Origin: Roseovarius sp. THAF9
Lineage (GTDB): Bacteria; Pseudomonadota; Alphaproteobacteria; Rhodobacterales; Rhodobacteraceae
DNA: 64,000 nucleotides
Direction of reading: 5' to 3'
Assembly (NCBI RefSeq): GCF_009363715.1
Contig: NZ_CP045404.1
Span: 1,766,001 to 1,830,000 of the forward strand
Shown here: one piece after another, positions 50,270-59,107 of the stretch
Layout: each line of letters starts with the position of its first letter
Position numbering within the stretch: the stretch's first letter is position 1
Notes under the pieces: generated by a model
The model's input: only the letters and a program-made list of their open reading frames with translations
The model's database searches: none
What the model was told of the DNA's origin: nothing
Program-made: the position numbers and the translations under genes

Positions 50270-50838
50270 TCGTCTTCGGGCCCTTGGTCTTGTCTCGGTC
50301 TTTCGGTGTTGCCGCGTTTCGAAAGCAGCTTCGGCACGCATTAACGAGGGTGAAGGTGGGTCTGAAATAGGGCGGAAATGTGGCAAATGGGGCAAAAGCG
50401 GGACGTTAACCTTTTTCGAGGCCGGATTTATGCCTCGATCTGCAATGTAAAGAATTCAATGAAGGCGTATTTCTAAAACCGTTGAATGGAACGAAACAGT
50501 CAGACCGGGTCGGACAACGAAAATGCCCTTTGATTGCCGCATTGCACGAATCAATTTTAACAAATTTTGCGTTGTCCGCGGATATGCTCTATCGGCACGA
50601 CCAGGCTTACCGCCTTTTTAAAAAAGCCCTTGCGCCGAACGACGCTGTGAAGCACCGCGACGCAAACGCCGAAAATGAGCAGAAATCTGACCACCCGCGC
50701 CTCATTTTGACCCAGTTTCGAAGCGCAGCATTCACCGAAGACCTCAAGGGAGGGCGCCAGCCGGCAGGAACTGCGCCCTCTAGGCATTGCAGGTCGATCA
50801 TGGCAACTTGAACGCGATATCATTTTGGGATTTGAAGC
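50270..50838. other. Gene-free, lower-GC interval
   Basis: About 570 bases. It must hold the pilin promoter. Open frames of 109 and 128 codons exist on opposite strands but have no ribosome site or recognisable sequence, and I do not call them. No structured element seen. Confidence 0.5.
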
Positions 50839-51267
50839 ATGTCCAGATATTTCGTCGCCCTTCTTGCCATTGTGACCATGACCTTGGCGGCTCCCTCTGC
50901 CGCACAAGAGACACCCGAGTCGATCTTTCGAGACTATGACCACATGCGCAGCATCATGGATGACGGCATGATGAACCAGAAGATCGTCATGGTGATGCGC
51001 GCCTTCGGTGCGTCGGACGAAATGACCGCCGAAGAATTACAAAGCTTGGAGGCACGGGTGAAAGCGCTCTTTCCCAAGCCGCTGGATTCGGTCGAAGTCA
51101 TGAAATCCGAAAAGCTGGGCGATCATTGGACGCGCGAGATGTACGTCTACTATAGCGGGATCGATTATATCTACGCGTTCGTACTGTTTCACACGCGGCC
51201 AGAAGCCTTGGTCGCCGTCAACTTCAAGTTTAACACAGATCCCATTGTTTTGCTGAAGGAATTCTGA
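50839..51267 (+). CDS. Secreted hypothetical protein
   Basis: 142 residues with a clear signal peptide (MSRYFVALLAIVTMTLAAPSAAQE). The mature part starts ETPESIFRDYDHMRSIMDDGM and ends FNTDPIVLLKEF; no cysteine, no known domain. Start follows GGGATTTG. Convergent with the GlxA-type regulator. Function unknown; probably periplasmic. Confidence 0.7.
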   Translation: MSRYFVALLAIVTMTLAAPSAAQETPESIFRDYDHMRSIMDDGMMNQKIVMVMRAFGASDEMTAEELQSLEARVKALFPKPLDSVEVMKSEKLGDHWTREMYVYYSGIDYIYAFVLFHTRPEALVAVNFKFNTDPIVLLKEF

Positions 51268-51302
51268 GGCGCCGCGGTAGAGCGGTACACTCAAGACGCG
51301 TG

Positions 51303-52310
51303 CTAGACCGACAGCCGTGCCGCCTGACTGCCACGCTCACGGTAGGGCGTTGTATTGTAATGCGAGCGGTAGCATTTCGAGAAATGCGATGGCGAGGCAA
51401 AGCCACAGGCCAGTGCCACGTTGATCACGGTCATGTCGGTCTGCATCAGGAGGTTGCGGGCCTTTTGCAGGCGCAATTCCATGTAATAGCGCTTGGGGGA
51501 CCGGTTCAGATAACGGCGGAACAGCCGCTCAAGCTGCCGCGTGGACATGGCCACCTGCTTGGCCAATATCGCGGGGCTTATCGGCTCCTCGATATTGCTC
51601 TCCATCATCTGGATGACCTGGCTGAGCTTGGGATGGCGCACGCCAATCCGTGTGGGCACCGACAGGCGCTGCGTGTCCTGGTCGGTGCGGATCGAGGAAT
51701 AGATCATCTGGTCGGCCACCGCGTTGGCCAACTGCTCGCCATGGTCATCGGCGATGAGTTTCAGCATCAGGTCGATGGACGAGGTGCCACCGGCCGTCGA
51801 CATGCGGTTTCCGTCGACCACGAAGACGGACTTCGTCAGTTCCACCTCGTCGAATTCCTCGGTAAAGCTGTCGTGATTTTCCCAGTGGATCGTCGCCCGC
51901 TTGCCATCCAGCAGCCCGGCCTTGGCCATGATATAGGACGCCGTGCAAAGCCCGCCGATCCGCGGTCCCCGGCGCGCTTCGCGACGCAGCCAGTTCAGCA
52001 GTTTCTTCGTTCCCGCGTTCTGGATGTCGGCACCGCCACACAAAAGGACGACGTCCTCGCGGCGCAACTCCTCGAGCCCCATGTCGACCTTGAACCGCGA
52101 CCCGGCCGAGCAGGAGACGGTTTCCTCGTCGTCGGAGTCGCCCGACATGACCCATTCGTACAGGGTCTCGCCGGCCATACGATTGGCGATACGCAAACAA
52201 TCAAGCGCCGAGGCAAAGCTCAGCAGCGAGAAGTTCTCCAGCAATACGAAAACGAAACGTTTTGGCCCTGACATGGGGCCAGCGCTTGTTTTGTTCGCTT
52301 CCGTGCGCAT
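51303..52310 (-). CDS. GlxA-family AraC regulator (GbdR-like)
   Basis: 335 residues: N-terminal DJ-1/PfpI-like sensor (KRFVFVLLENFSLLSFASAL ... CGGADIQNAG) and C-terminal AraC helix-turn-helix pair (ISPAILAKQVAMSTRQLERLF and VINVALACGFASPSHFSKCY). It resembles GbdR, which senses glycine betaine/dimethylglycine; ligand here is inferred from similarity only. Divergent from the DAHP synthase gene; regulation of that gene is not implied. Confidence 0.88.
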   Translation of the reverse strand: MRTEANKTSAGPMSGPKRFVFVLLENFSLLSFASALDCLRIANRMAGETLYEWVMSGDSDDEETVSCSAGSRFKVDMGLEELRREDVVLLCGGADIQNAGTKKLLNWLRREARRGPRIGGLCTASYIMAKAGLLDGKRATIHWENHDSFTEEFDEVELTKSVFVVDGNRMSTAGGTSSIDLMLKLIADDHGEQLANAVADQMIYSSIRTDQDTQRLSVPTRIGVRHPKLSQVIQMMESNIEEPISPAILAKQVAMSTRQLERLFRRYLNRSPKRYYMELRLQKARNLLMQTDMTVINVALACGFASPSHFSKCYRSHYNTTPYRERGSQAARLSV

Positions 52311-52479
52311 GTTCTCTACTCCCTGCGCAATGGCCTATCGGATAGCTGTTCCACGAAAACCGGGAGGTTGGCAAGGGCACCAGCGGTCAATTTCCGACAT
52401 ATTCTGTCGAACTCGTATGGCGTCGCCGGGCCTGCTTTAGTATAGACGGGTCTCGACATTCGATGAGCGGAGAAGAACG

Positions 52480-53850
52480 ATGAGCGATTGGCAGAAATCT
52501 GACTGGCGCAGCAAGCCGCGGATCCAAATGCCCGATTACACCGATGCAGAGGCGCTGCAAGCGGTGGAGTCGAAGCTGTCCAAATATCCGCCTCTGGTGT
52601 TTGCCGGCGAGGCACGGCGCCTGAAGAAAGAGCTCGGCGCAGCATCGCGGGGCGAAGCCTTCCTGTTGCAGGGCGGTGATTGTGCAGAAGCGTTCGATCA
52701 GTTCTCGGCCGACGCGATCCGCGACACGTTCAAGGTGATGCTGCAGATGGCGATGGTCCTGACCTATGGTGCCAAGGTGCCGGTGATCAAGGTCGGGCGC
52801 ATGGCCGGTCAGTTCGCCAAGCCGCGTTCGGCTCCGACCGAGGTGGTCGATGGCATGGAATTGCCCAGCTACCGCGGCGACATCATCAACGAACTGGCCT
52901 TTACGCCTGAGGCGCGGATCCCAGACCCCAACAAGATGCTGCAAGCCTATACGCAGGCGGCCGCCACGCTGAATCTGTTGCGGGCGTTCTCGACCGGGGG
53001 CTATGCCGACGTGAACCAGGTGCATGCCTGGACGCTGGGCTTTACCGATGGGGAAAAGGCCGAACGCTACCGTGAGATGGCGTCTCGCATTTCCGACACG
53101 CTGGATTTCATGCGCGCCGCGGGCGTCGACAGCTCGAGCGCGCACACGCTGCACACCGTGGAGTTCTACACGTCGCACGAAAGCCTGCTTCTGGAATACG
53201 AAGAGGCGCTGGCGCGCGTCGACTCGACCTCGGGCAACTGGCTGGCGGGGTCCGGGCACATGCTGTGGATCGGCGACCGCACGCGGCAGCCAGACGGCGC
53301 GCATGTTGAATTCCTGCGCGGCGTGCTGAACCCGATCGGCCTGAAATGCGGTCCTACGATGGAAGCGGACGACCTGAAAAAGCTGATGGCGACGCTGAAC
53401 CCGGAAAACGAGGCCGGGCGTTTGACGCTGATCGCGCGCTTCGGTGCAGGCAAGGCGGGCGAACACCTGCCACGTCTTATCAAGACGGTTCGCGAAGAGG
53501 GGGCCAACGTGACCTGGGTCTGTGATCCGATGCATGGCAATACGATCAAGTCGGCCTCGGGCTACAAGACGCGGCCCTTCGACAGCGTGCTGCGCGAGGT
53601 ACAGGAGTTCTTTGGCGTGCACAGGGCCGAGGGCACCATCCCCGGCGGCGTGCATTTCGAGATGACCGGTCAGGACGTGACCGAATGCACCGGTGGCGTA
53701 CGGGCGGTGACCGAAGAGGACCTGTCGGACCGTTACCACACGGCCTGCGATCCGCGGCTGAACGCCTCGCAGGCGCTTGAGCTGGCCTTCCTCGTGGCGC
53801 AGGAACTGTCGGACCTGCGCGAAAGCCGGGCGGCCCAGAAAGTCGGCTGA
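52480..53850 (+). CDS. aroG: Class II 3-deoxy-7-phosphoheptulonate synthase
   Basis: First step of the shikimate pathway. 456 residues of the plant-like class II type: [68 protein letters not shown] and [15 protein letters not shown]. Length typical. Ended by a strong terminator. Confidence 0.96.
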   Translation: MSDWQKSDWRSKPRIQMPDYTDAEALQAVESKLSKYPPLVFAGEARRLKKELGAASRGEAFLLQGGDCAEAFDQFSADAIRDTFKVMLQMAMVLTYGAKVPVIKVGRMAGQFAKPRSAPTEVVDGMELPSYRGDIINELAFTPEARIPDPNKMLQAYTQAAATLNLLRAFSTGGYADVNQVHAWTLGFTDGEKAERYREMASRISDTLDFMRAAGVDSSSAHTLHTVEFYTSHESLLLEYEEALARVDSTSGNWLAGSGHMLWIGDRTRQPDGAHVEFLRGVLNPIGLKCGPTMEADDLKKLMATLNPENEAGRLTLIARFGAGKAGEHLPRLIKTVREEGANVTWVCDPMHGNTIKSASGYKTRPFDSVLREVQEFFGVHRAEGTIPGGVHFEMTGQDVTECTGGVRAVTEEDLSDRYHTACDPRLNASQALELAFLVAQELSDLRESRAAQKVG

Positions 53851-53870
53851 AACGACTGAATAGACAGGGA

Positions 53871-53900
53871 AAAGGCCGACGCAATCGCGTCGGCCTTTTT
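53871..53900 (+). terminator. Rho-independent terminator of the DAHP synthase gene
   Basis: Twelve-pair stem AAAGGCCGACGC / GCGTCGGCCTTT with AATC loop and T run. Confidence 0.9.
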
Positions 53901-53990
53901 CGTGGATCACCGTGAATGCGCGCGCAAGAACACGTTCGCCTTCGCGATCGAAGACGTCAAAAGGCTCTGCCTGGCAGCGTTAGCGCCGCG

Positions 53991-54107
53991 TCAGAACCAG
54001 CTTTGCACACCGCGCGATGCGCCGGAAATGTCCCGACCGACACCCTCTATCGTTGCGCAGCCCGACAGGGCCGCGGCGATCAGCGCGAAAACAGCGATTT
54101 TCCTCAT
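53991..54107 (-). CDS. Entericidin-family lipoprotein (38 residues)
   Basis: Starts MRKIAVFALIAAALSGCATI, a perfect lipobox (LSGC, Cys17), then EGVGRDISGASRGV and a short end. This is the EcnA/EcnB pattern: in E. coli an antidote/toxin lipoprotein pair. Only one copy here. AGCAGG before the start. It lies 28 bases after the YejA-like gene on the same strand and may share its transcript. Confidence 0.8.
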   Translation of the reverse strand: MRKIAVFALIAAALSGCATIEGVGRDISGASRGVQSWF

Positions 54108-54135
54108 GATACCTGCTCGATTGTTACTGTCGTTT

Positions 54136-55968
54136 TTATTGTTCACTTGCCTCGGACCACCAGACCTCGGGGAGGAACCAGACCCCGTCCCCGTAGACCG
54201 GCAATCGGTCGGAAGGGTATTTCAAGTGGCTGAGATGCGCAATCCTGCCAACGGCATACTCGTGAATCGGGATGACATAGCGACCTGAAATCAACACTCT
54301 GTCCAGCGCCCGCACCGCCGCGACGAAATCTTCGCGGCTGGTGGCGTTCAGCATCGTGTCGATCATCGCCTCGGCGGCGGGGGATTTCATGCCCATCACG
54401 TTCCGGCTGCCGGGAATGTCGGCATACTCGGCGCCCCAGTAATAAATCTGCTCGTTGCCGGGGCTGAGCGAGAAGGCGCGGCGAAAGAAGGTGAGATCGA
54501 AGTCGAAATTCTGCTCGCGCTCGTTGTACTGCGCGGGATCGGTGGTCTCAACGGTCAGGTCGATGCCGAGACGCTCCAGCGCCTGGGCGTAGATCTCCAT
54601 GTAGGTCACGGCCTGCTGCAAAAGCCCGTCCTGCCGCAAGAGCACGGTCAGCTTTAATGGCTCGCCCTCGGCGTTGCGCAACTCGCCTTCTTCGACGGTC
54701 CACCCAGCTTCGTTCAGTAGGTTCATCGCCTTGCGGATATTGCCACGGTTGCGCTTGGTGCCGTCGCCCTCGGGCACGGTGTAGCCTTCCAAAGCGCCGG
54801 GCATAAGCGTATCCGAGTAAGGTTCCAGCAACTCGCGGACGCGTCCCTCGGCGGGGCCGTCGCGCATGCCCAGTTCGGAGCCCGAAAAGTAGGAGGTGAT
54901 ACGCGGCTGCCGCCCGCCGGTCAGCGTGTCGTTGATAAATTCGAAATTGAAGGCGAGGATCAGCGCCTCGCGCACGCGCCAGTCGTCCAGCGGCGCGCGG
55001 CGGGTGTTGAACACGAAGCCGGTCATGCCCGAGGGCTTGCCATGCGGGATTTTCGACAAGGTGACATCGCCGGACTGCACGGCGGGAAAGTCGTATTGTG
55101 TGGCCCATTTCTCGGCGTTCAACTCGCGCACGTAAGAGATCGCCTGCGCCTTGAACGCCTCTTTCAGAACGGCATCGTCGCCGTAGAATTCGATGCGTAT
55201 CTCGTCGAAATTGTTGGTGCCGCGCCGGAAAGACAGGTCGTTGCCCCAGTAATCCGGGTTGCGCCGCAGGGTTACGTGACGTCCGACCTCGTAATTCTCG
55301 ACCACGTAGGGCGCCGAGCCGATGGGCACATCGGCCAGCGCGGCCTCGGAAAAATCCTTGCCCTCCCATTGCGACTTTTTCAGGATCGGGCGCAGGCCGG
55401 CAATGAGGGCCAGCTCGCGGTCCTCGGTGTTGAAGGTCAGCCGGACGCTGCGCGGGCCAGTGGCCTCGATCTTTTCGATCTTCTGCCAGAAGCCGCGATA
55501 GCGACCGTGCCCTTCGGTGCCGATGGTCTGATACGACCAGATCACGTCGTCGACCGTGACGGGGGTGCCGTCGGAAAACGCGGCCTCTTCGCGCAGGGTG
55601 AATTCAACCCACTCACGGTCCGGACCCGTTTCGACCGATTCGGCCAGAAGGCCGTAAAGCGAGAACGGCTCGTCATAGGAGCGGCCCATCAGCGACTCGT
55701 GCGTGAGGTGACGCAACTGCCAGGGAGGCTCGCCTTTCTGGACGAATGGATTGAGGCTGTCGAAGCTGCCGACGTTGCCGCTGACCAGCCGGCCACCTTT
55801 GGGCGCATCTGGGTTGGCGTAGGGTAGGGACACGAAATCTGGGGGCAGGGCGGGATCGCCGTACATAGCTATGCCATGCGACGGCTCTGCCATGCCGGGC
55901 GCGGCCGCAAAGCCGACGCCAAGAATCGCGATTGCGCGCAGCGCGCGGTGGAAAAAATTTGATCCCAT
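54136..55968 (-). CDS. Extracellular solute-binding protein, family 5 (YejA-like)
   Basis: 610 residues with a signal peptide (RALRAIAILGVGFAAAPGMAEP). The mature protein has HGIAMYGDPALPPDFVSLPY, TLREEAAFSDGTPVTVDDV and GFVFNTRRAPLDDWRVREAL, typical of oligopeptide/microcin C-type binding proteins. No permease or ATPase gene is adjacent, so it is an orphan subunit here. Downstream gene is entericidin. Confidence 0.9.
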   Translation of the reverse strand: MGSNFFHRALRAIAILGVGFAAAPGMAEPSHGIAMYGDPALPPDFVSLPYANPDAPKGGRLVSGNVGSFDSLNPFVQKGEPPWQLRHLTHESLMGRSYDEPFSLYGLLAESVETGPDREWVEFTLREEAAFSDGTPVTVDDVIWSYQTIGTEGHGRYRGFWQKIEKIEATGPRSVRLTFNTEDRELALIAGLRPILKKSQWEGKDFSEAALADVPIGSAPYVVENYEVGRHVTLRRNPDYWGNDLSFRRGTNNFDEIRIEFYGDDAVLKEAFKAQAISYVRELNAEKWATQYDFPAVQSGDVTLSKIPHGKPSGMTGFVFNTRRAPLDDWRVREALILAFNFEFINDTLTGGRQPRITSYFSGSELGMRDGPAEGRVRELLEPYSDTLMPGALEGYTVPEGDGTKRNRGNIRKAMNLLNEAGWTVEEGELRNAEGEPLKLTVLLRQDGLLQQAVTYMEIYAQALERLGIDLTVETTDPAQYNEREQNFDFDLTFFRRAFSLSPGNEQIYYWGAEYADIPGSRNVMGMKSPAAEAMIDTMLNATSREDFVAAVRALDRVLISGRYVIPIHEYAVGRIAHLSHLKYPSDRLPVYGDGVWFLPEVWWSEASEQ

Positions 55969-56048
55969 TTGGGCAACAATCCTGCTCGGGCCTTGTTTGT
56001 CTGAGCATGGAGGTTAAAGGCGGATTTACGTCTTTTCAAACTTTTAGC

Positions 56049-56077
56049 TTGGATCATCACGGTGAATTGCGTATAAC
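56049..56077 (+). promoter_or_regulatory. Sigma-70-type promoter of the 56.1 kb sRNA candidate
   Basis: TTGGAT (56049-56054), exactly 17 bases, TATAAC (56072-56077). Confidence 0.6.
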
Positions 56078-56083
56078 AGTGTC

Positions 56084-56159
56084 ACTGCTCGATAGGTTTC
56101 TTGCCTGTATGAAACCTGCCTCAATAACTTAACGCCGGCCTTGTGCCGGCGTTTTTTTT
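56084..56159 (+). ncRNA. Candidate small RNA of about 76 nt
   Basis: Between its own promoter and terminator. First hairpin AGGTTTC / GAAACCT (56094-56117), then single-stranded TGCCTCAATAAC-like segment, then terminator stem AACGCCGGC / GCCGGCGTT with eight T residues (56131-56159). No ORF. It points toward bdhA, but ends about 130 bases before its start. Confidence 0.55.
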
Positions 56160-56291
56160 ACGCAAACGGCAGTTCCCTGCAACATATCCGCCATGCGTCC
56201 CATATGCGCCAGAACCCGTGTATGGCATGTTTTCAACGGCCCACGAAACGCGCTAGGTCTGGCGCGAAAGTTAACGAAAGGGTGCTGCCTC

Positions 56292-57065
56292 ATGTCTCTC
56301 GCAGGAAAAACCGCAATCGTCACCGGATCGACCTCGGGAATCGGTCTTGGAATCGCCACTTCGCTGGCCGAGGCCGGAGCGCGTGTCGTGTTAAATGGAC
56401 GCGCCGCGCGGGACGAGAATTACGACATCGCGGAAAGAATTCGTAAAGACACCGGCGCGGAGGTGGAATTCATCGCCGCGGACATGAGCGACCCGGAGGC
56501 CTGCCGGAGGCTGATCGAGGAGGCCGGAGGCTGTGACATCCTGGTGAACAATGCGGGCGTGCAGCACGTGGCGGGCATCCCCGACTTCCCGCTCGAGAAG
56601 TGGGACCAAATCATCGCGGTGAACCTAAGCTCGGCCTTTCACACCACCGCCGCCGCGCTGCCGGTGATGCGCGAGCGGGGCTGGGGCCGGGTGATCAACA
56701 TCGCCAGCGCCCATGGTCTGACCGCGAGCCCGTTCAAATCGGCCTATGTGGCGGCAAAGCACGGGATCGTGGGGTTGACCAAGGTGACGGCGCTTGAGAC
56801 GGCGGAAGAACCGATCACCTGCAACGCGATCTGCCCCGGCTACGTGATGACGCCGCTTGTGGAAAAGCAGATCCCGGACACGATGGAAAAATACGGCATG
56901 GGCCGCGACGAGGTGATCCGCGAGGTGATCCTGGAACGCCAGCCGTCCAAGCAGATGGCTACGGTAGAGCAGATGGGCGGAACGACGGTTTTCCTGTGTT
57001 CCTCTTCCGCAGAGCAGATCACCGGCACCACGATCAGTGTCGATGGCGGCTGGACGGCGCTGTGA
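56292..57065 (+). CDS. bdhA: 3-hydroxybutyrate dehydrogenase (SDR)
   Basis: 257 residues. NAD-binding TGSTSGIG at 9-16, NNAG, catalytic Ser/Tyr/Lys in INIASAH and YVAAKHG, and the BdhA features NAICPGYVMTPLVEKQIP and ISVDGGWTAL. Interconverts 3-hydroxybutyrate and acetoacetate, in PHB or ketone use. Start at 56292 with AAAGGG nine bases before. The next gene, a patatin, may be related to PHB or lipid breakdown. Confidence 0.92.
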   Translation: MSLAGKTAIVTGSTSGIGLGIATSLAEAGARVVLNGRAARDENYDIAERIRKDTGAEVEFIAADMSDPEACRRLIEEAGGCDILVNNAGVQHVAGIPDFPLEKWDQIIAVNLSSAFHTTAAALPVMRERGWGRVINIASAHGLTASPFKSAYVAAKHGIVGLTKVTALETAEEPITCNAICPGYVMTPLVEKQIPDTMEKYGMGRDEVIREVILERQPSKQMATVEQMGGTTVFLCSSSAEQITGTTISVDGGWTAL

Positions 57066-57097
57066 CGGGACGGGCCGAGGGGCCAGCCCCTCGGGCT

Positions 57098-57126
57098 CCC
57101 CGGGATATTTATGGCCAGAAGAAGAG
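57098..57126 (+). repeat. Dispersed intergenic element, copy with GGGATATTTATGGCC
   Basis: Matches the copy at 21834 in 28 of 29 aligned positions (T to A makes an ATG). Preceded here by GGGGCCAGCCCC, as at 21811. The element lies immediately before the patatin gene and supplies its possible ATG start. Confidence 0.75.
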
Positions 57127-57134
57127 CGGGTGAC

Positions 57135-58154
57135 GTGAGCGGCAAACGGATCAACCTGGCATTGCAGGGCGGGGGCGCTCACGGGGCGTTTACGTGGGGT
57201 GTTCTGGACCGGCTGCTGGAGGAGGAAGCGGTTGAAATCGCCGGCATTTCCGGCACATCGGCCGGGGCGCTGAACGGGGCGGCGCTGAAGGCCGGGCTGT
57301 TGGCCGGGGGCCGAGACGGCGCGCGCGAGAACCTTGATTGGCTTTGGGCGCAGATGGGCGCGGTGGAGGATTTTCGCCTGCCCGGGTGGATGGCGGGCCG
57401 GTTGCCGGGGATCGGCACGTTCAGCGACGTGCTGGAGCTGTCGCCGGTCTATACGCTGGCCGATGCGGCCAGCCGGGCGATCTCGCCCTATGCCTATGGT
57501 CCGTTCTACGTGAACCCGTTGCGGCGGGTGGTGGACAGGTTCGCCTATGACAAGGTCTGCAAGATCTGCGAGCCGCAATTCTTTGTCGGCGCCACCAACG
57601 TGCATACCGGCAAGATCCGGGTGTTCGAGGGCGATGCGATCACCTCGGACAGCCTGCTGGCCTCGGCCTGCCTGCCGACGCTGTTCCAGGCGGTCGAGAT
57701 TGATGGCGCGCATTATTGGGACGGGGGATACAGCGGGAATCCTGCGCTTTTTCCGTTATACCGCAAGGAGTTGCCGGACGACATCGTGGTCGTCAACATC
57801 AATCCGCTGCTGCGGGAAGAGGTGCCGAAATCGCCGCAGGAGATTCAAAACCGGATCAACGAGATCAGCTTTAACGCCGCGCTTCTGCGGGAGTTGCGGG
57901 CGGTTCATTTCGTGCAGGGGCTGATTGATGCCGGTACCATCGCGGAAGGTGCGATGAAACGTGTCAGGGTGCACATGATCGCCGATGACGACCTGATGCG
58001 GGAATTGTCGGTGGCCACGAAACTGGTGCCGAGCCCGCTGGTGCTGGACCGGTTGAAACGCGCCGGTATGGCGGCGGCAGAGCGGTTCCTGGAGACGGAT
58101 TTCGAGGCCGTCGGGACGCGCGATACTGTAGATCTGAAGGCGATGTTCGGCTGA
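57135..58154 (+). CDS. Patatin-like phospholipase
   Basis: 339 residues from GTG 57135. Oxyanion loop LQGGGAHGAF, nucleophile GTSAG (Ser42), catalytic Asp in YWDGGYSG. A serine/aspartate-dyad lipase acting on phospholipids or perhaps PHB oligomers. The alternative ATG at 57111 lies in the dispersed repeat and adds MARRRAGD, which looks non-native; the choice is not certain. Follows bdhA by about 70 bases. Confidence 0.88.
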   Translation: MSGKRINLALQGGGAHGAFTWGVLDRLLEEEAVEIAGISGTSAGALNGAALKAGLLAGGRDGARENLDWLWAQMGAVEDFRLPGWMAGRLPGIGTFSDVLELSPVYTLADAASRAISPYAYGPFYVNPLRRVVDRFAYDKVCKICEPQFFVGATNVHTGKIRVFEGDAITSDSLLASACLPTLFQAVEIDGAHYWDGGYSGNPALFPLYRKELPDDIVVVNINPLLREEVPKSPQEIQNRINEISFNAALLRELRAVHFVQGLIDAGTIAEGAMKRVRVHMIADDDLMRELSVATKLVPSPLVLDRLKRAGMAAAERFLETDFEAVGTRDTVDLKAMFG

Positions 58155-58202
58155 GTCGCCGCCGCATGGTTGACGGTGCCGGACAGGCCAAAAGCGGATG
58201 TC

Positions 58203-58239
58203 GGTATCGCGTCGGTATTTCGGTGGTATCGCAACGGTG
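58203..58239 (+). repeat. Four-unit 11-bp phased GGTA array, copy B
   Basis: GGTA at 58203, 58214 and 58225 and GGTG at 58236: exact 11-base steps. Consensus unit GGTATCGCGTC. About 34 of 41 bases match copy A. It lies about 50 bases after the patatin stop. Confidence 0.7.
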
Positions 58240-58301
58240 CGAAAATCGCGTTCGGCGCGGATCAAGAGACCGGTTGCCGCATTTACCCGCCGGTAACCCT
58301 T

Positions 58302-59045
58302 TCAGTGCTCACTGTCGTGCGGGATCGCCTTGCCGTTCTGCCCCGGATAAACCAGCCCGGCGGAGATCACCAGCTTGGCCGCGTCCTCGATCGACATGTC
58401 GAGCTCGATCACGTCGGAGCGCGGAAAGAACAATAGGAAGCCCGAGGTCGGGTTCGGCGTCGTGGGCACGAAGACGCTGAGCAGGTCGCCCGACATCTCG
58501 GCCTTTTCGACAACCTCGCCCTTGGCCTGGGTCGAGATGAAGCCGATGGCCCAGATGCCCTTGCGGGGGTACTGGATCAGGCAGGCTTTCTCGAAGCTGC
58601 GTTCGGTCTGAGCAAAGACAGTTTCGGCGATCTGCTTGACCCCGGAATAGATCGAGCGGACCACCGGCATCCGGTCGACAAGGCTTTCGCCATAGCGGAT
58701 GAGCGAGCGGCCGATCAGGCCCTTGGCGATCCAGCCGACAATGAGCGTGAAGAGCAGGAAGACGATCACGCCCACGCCGCGGATGTTGAAGCTGACCCAA
58801 TCGGCATCGTCGGGGCGGGTGTTGCCCAGAACGAAGCGGTTGATCAGGTATTCCGGCTGATAGGTGTCCGGGACGAAGGGCAGAACGAACCCGTCGACCC
58901 AGCCGACCAGCGTCCAAATCAGCCAGATGGTCAGAACGACCGGCGCAATCACCACGATGCCGGTCAGAAAGCTGGCGCGCAGCCCAGCGAACCGTCCGGG
59001 TTTCTTGGGCGGCGGCGGGGGGTCTTCGTCGAAAGGGGTGTTCAT
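58302..59045 (-). CDS. DUF502 membrane protein
   Basis: 247 residues: proline-rich N-terminus (DEDPPPPPKKPGRFAG), two spans (FLTGIVVIAPVVLTIWLIW and VGVIVFLLFTLIVGWIAKG) and a soluble C-terminal domain with TTPNPTSGFLLFFPRSDVIELDMSIEDA. DUF502 proteins are conserved but poorly defined. Single gene, convergent with the patatin. Confidence 0.9.
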   Translation of the reverse strand: MNTPFDEDPPPPPKKPGRFAGLRASFLTGIVVIAPVVLTIWLIWTLVGWVDGFVLPFVPDTYQPEYLINRFVLGNTRPDDADWVSFNIRGVGVIVFLLFTLIVGWIAKGLIGRSLIRYGESLVDRMPVVRSIYSGVKQIAETVFAQTERSFEKACLIQYPRKGIWAIGFISTQAKGEVVEKAEMSGDLLSVFVPTTPNPTSGFLLFFPRSDVIELDMSIEDAAKLVISAGLVYPGQNGKAIPHDSEH

Positions 59046-59107
59046 TGGCGCCTTCGGGGTTCTGTCTGGCGATATCTAGGCGCTAAAAGGGGGCGCTACA
59101 ACGGATT

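Larger units (their letters stand above)
55969..56291. other. Intergenic region carrying an sRNA candidate
   Basis: 323 bases. The promoter, hairpins and terminator of the ncRNA candidate at 56084-56159 occupy its middle; the remainder is upstream DNA of bdhA. Confidence 0.6.

Noticed and set aside
50482..50943. Overlapping 109- and 128-codon frames on opposite strands
   Set aside because: Neither has a ribosome site, a recognisable domain or biased codon use; one overlaps the signal peptide region of the secreted protein gene.
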